Shown one piece after another: positions 13,228 to 14,403 of a stretch of 14,403 bases of DNA (position 1 is its first letter; every line of letters begins with the position of its first letter). Below the pieces are notes generated by a model that made no database searches, was not told the origin of the DNA, and saw only the letters and a list, made by a program, of their open reading frames with translations. Origin of the DNA: JBDRTU01 sp043823825 (GTDB lineage Bacteria; Patescibacteriota; Patescibacteriia; Veblenbacterales; UBA10138); NCBI GenBank assembly GCA_043823825.1, contig JBDRTU010000012.1, positions 1-14,403 of the forward strand, written 5' to 3'. The translations under genes were made by a program, and so were the position numbers.

Positions 13228-14403
13228 TTACTTTATTGCTAATAATTTTTTAATTTCTTCTTTTACAACTTGCCGATCATCCCAAGAAACTTTTTCTTGC
13301 CTAGTTACTAACCACTGCTCTGATCCTTTTCCAGTGATGACGACAGTGTCGTCGGGTTTAGCTAAGCCTAAAGCTTGAGTAATTGCTTGCCGGCGATCCA
13401 AAACTTTCCATAAATTTTTTCCCATTTCTTTACCAACACCCACAACGCCTTGGGCAACTGTTTCAATAATTGTTTGAGGATCTTCATCATAAGGGTCTTC
13501 ATTAGTAACAATAACATAATCAGCATACTGACCAGCTAAAGCGCCTAGCTTAGAACGTTTATCTTTATCGCGCCCACCGCCGCAAGATCCTAACACAGCA
13601 ATTAATTTATTTTTCACTTGGTTAATAGTTAAGGTTTGATAAACAGCTTCTAAAGATTCAGGCGTATGAGCATAATCTACTACTACTTTGAAGGGTTGGC
13701 CCGTTTCAATAAATTCCAACCGACCTGGCACGCCGGGAAAAGTTTTTAAAGCGCGTGCCGCTTCGGCTAAAGTAAAACCTTGACTTAGTAAATAGGTGGT
13801 TGCTGCCAAAGCATTATAGACATTAAAAATTCCGCCCAGTTTAAGTACAAACGGTATACCACTCACCTCAAACTTTATTTCCCGAGAACTGCTTGACACT
13901 ATAGTAGCCTTAACCAACTGCCAGCCAGGAATTTGATTTTTTATTTTAATGGTATATAAGTAGCTTTGCTCAGCTCGAAACTTTAAAAACTTCAAGCAAG
14001 AAGGATCATCGCCATTAATCACACTTACTTTAGGAATAGAACCCGAATGCTTTGTGGTTTTTTTTCTTGACCGACCTAGGCTGGCCCACAACTTCAGCTT
14101 GGCTTCTACATAATTTTCCCAACTGCCATGAGTCTCTAAATGTTCAGGTGTTAAGTTAGTGAAGATCGCAGCATCATAGTTAATGCCTAGATGTCGCCAC
14201 TGGGCAATACCTTCGGATGAAGTTTCTACCACAGCATACTTACTGCCTGCTTTAACCATCTGCCGCAAATATCGTTGTAGTTTGAGACGCCCAGGCATGG
14301 TCATTTTTAAATCATTAAGCCAGATGCGCTCGCCAATTTTAATAGTAGCAGTTGAAATTAAGCCACAACTAAAACCCAGCTCTTCCAAAGAATGGCAAAT
14401 CAT
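13228..14403 (-). CDS. murE: UDP-MurNAc-tripeptide synthetase, N-terminus beyond window
   Basis: MurE ligates the third stem-peptide amino acid to UDP-MurNAc-L-Ala-D-Glu using ATP, in the cytoplasm. The 391 visible residues run open to the window edge. The Mur ATP-binding GTNGKT motif would lie just upstream, so the Met at the edge is not the real start. Visible features are GLISTATIKIG and VETSSEGIAQWR, the central TNLTPEHLETHGSWENYVEAK with the likely carbamylated lysine, NVYNALAATTYLLSQG, the domain-3 start FPGVPGRLEFI, VDYAHTPESLEAVYQTL, GSCGGGRDKDKRSKLG and GKGSE (coding 13318-13332). The family signature for meso-diaminopimelate, DNPR, is EDPY here (coding 13489-13500), so the added amino acid cannot be assumed. 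MurF or MurC are less likely because of the GSCGGGRDKDKR block typical of MurE. No terminator was seen after the stop; an unused-looking AAAGGAG follows. Confidence 0.92.
   Translation of the reverse strand: MICHSLEELGFSCGLISTATIKIGERIWLNDLKMTMPGRLKLQRYLRQMVKAGSKYAVVETSSEGIAQWRHLGINYDAAIFTNLTPEHLETHGSWENYVEAKLKLWASLGRSRKKTTKHSGSIPKVSVINGDDPSCLKFLKFRAEQSYLYTIKIKNQIPGWQLVKATIVSSSSREIKFEVSGIPFVLKLGGIFNVYNALAATTYLLSQGFTLAEAARALKTFPGVPGRLEFIETGQPFKVVVDYAHTPESLEAVYQTLTINQVKNKLIAVLGSCGGGRDKDKRSKLGALAGQYADYVIVTNEDPYDEDPQTIIETVAQGVVGVGKEMGKNLWKVLDRRQAITQALGLAKPDDTVVITGKGSEQWLVTRQEKVSWDDRQVVKEEIKKLLAIK

Noticed and set aside
1..14403. CRISPR arrays, insertion sequences, prophage or defence genes
   Set aside because: No spaced direct-repeat array, transposase, integrase, att-like repeat or defence domain was seen in any frame.

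Overview
The window looks like a chromosomal segment of a Patescibacteria (Candidate Phyla Radiation) bacterium. This is a judgement from recalled family features, not from a database search. The signs are: single-copy core genes packed on one strand; an RpoB/RpoC pair of Gram-positive-like architecture without the large proteobacterial inserts; rpoBC placed directly after a Mur ligase gene instead of after rplJ/rplL; a short HTH-transmembrane RodZ-like protein between ftsK and recA; and moderately AT-rich DNA. Stops are TAA, TAG and one TGA, and no in-frame TGA interrupts the large proteins, so the standard bacterial code applies, not the TGA=Gly code of Gracilibacteria/Absconditabacteria.

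All seven genes are on the minus strand. Read in transcription order (right to left) they are: murE (3' part only), a ~280-nt gap carrying a strong rpoB promoter and a ~165-nt leader, rpoB, rpoC (8-nt overlap), an intrinsic terminator, a lone 12-TM MFS transporter, ftsK, a ~210-nt gap holding a GC-rich structured island, a RodZ-like gene, and recA (cut by the left edge). The plus strand carries no convincing protein gene.

Functionally this is a growth-and-division core: peptidoglycan precursor synthesis (MurE), transcription (RpoB/RpoC), chromosome translocation at the septum (FtsK), cell-shape scaffolding (RodZ-like) and recombination (RecA). The order ftsK - rodZ-like - recA resembles a shortened version of the Gram-positive spoIIIE ... 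ymfM(rodZ)-pgsA-cinA-recA neighbourhood.

Expression signals fall into two classes. rpoB and rpoC have textbook AAGGAG Shine-Dalgarno sites, and rpoB also has a long leader. The MFS gene, ftsK and recA have no Shine-Dalgarno but carry extended -10 promoters (TGnTAYAAT-like) so close to the ATG that their transcripts would be leaderless or nearly so. The rodZ-like gene also has a TATAAT just before its ATG, but its spacing does not fit as well.

I see no clear novel multi-gene system. The items most worth a second look are the GC-rich, terminator-ended island at about 1741-1853, the leaderless-type promoters, a ~67-residue charged insertion in the RpoC clamp, altered residues in the rifampicin pocket of RpoB, the loss of the DNPR signature in MurE, and an isolated perfect DnaA box upstream of rpoB.
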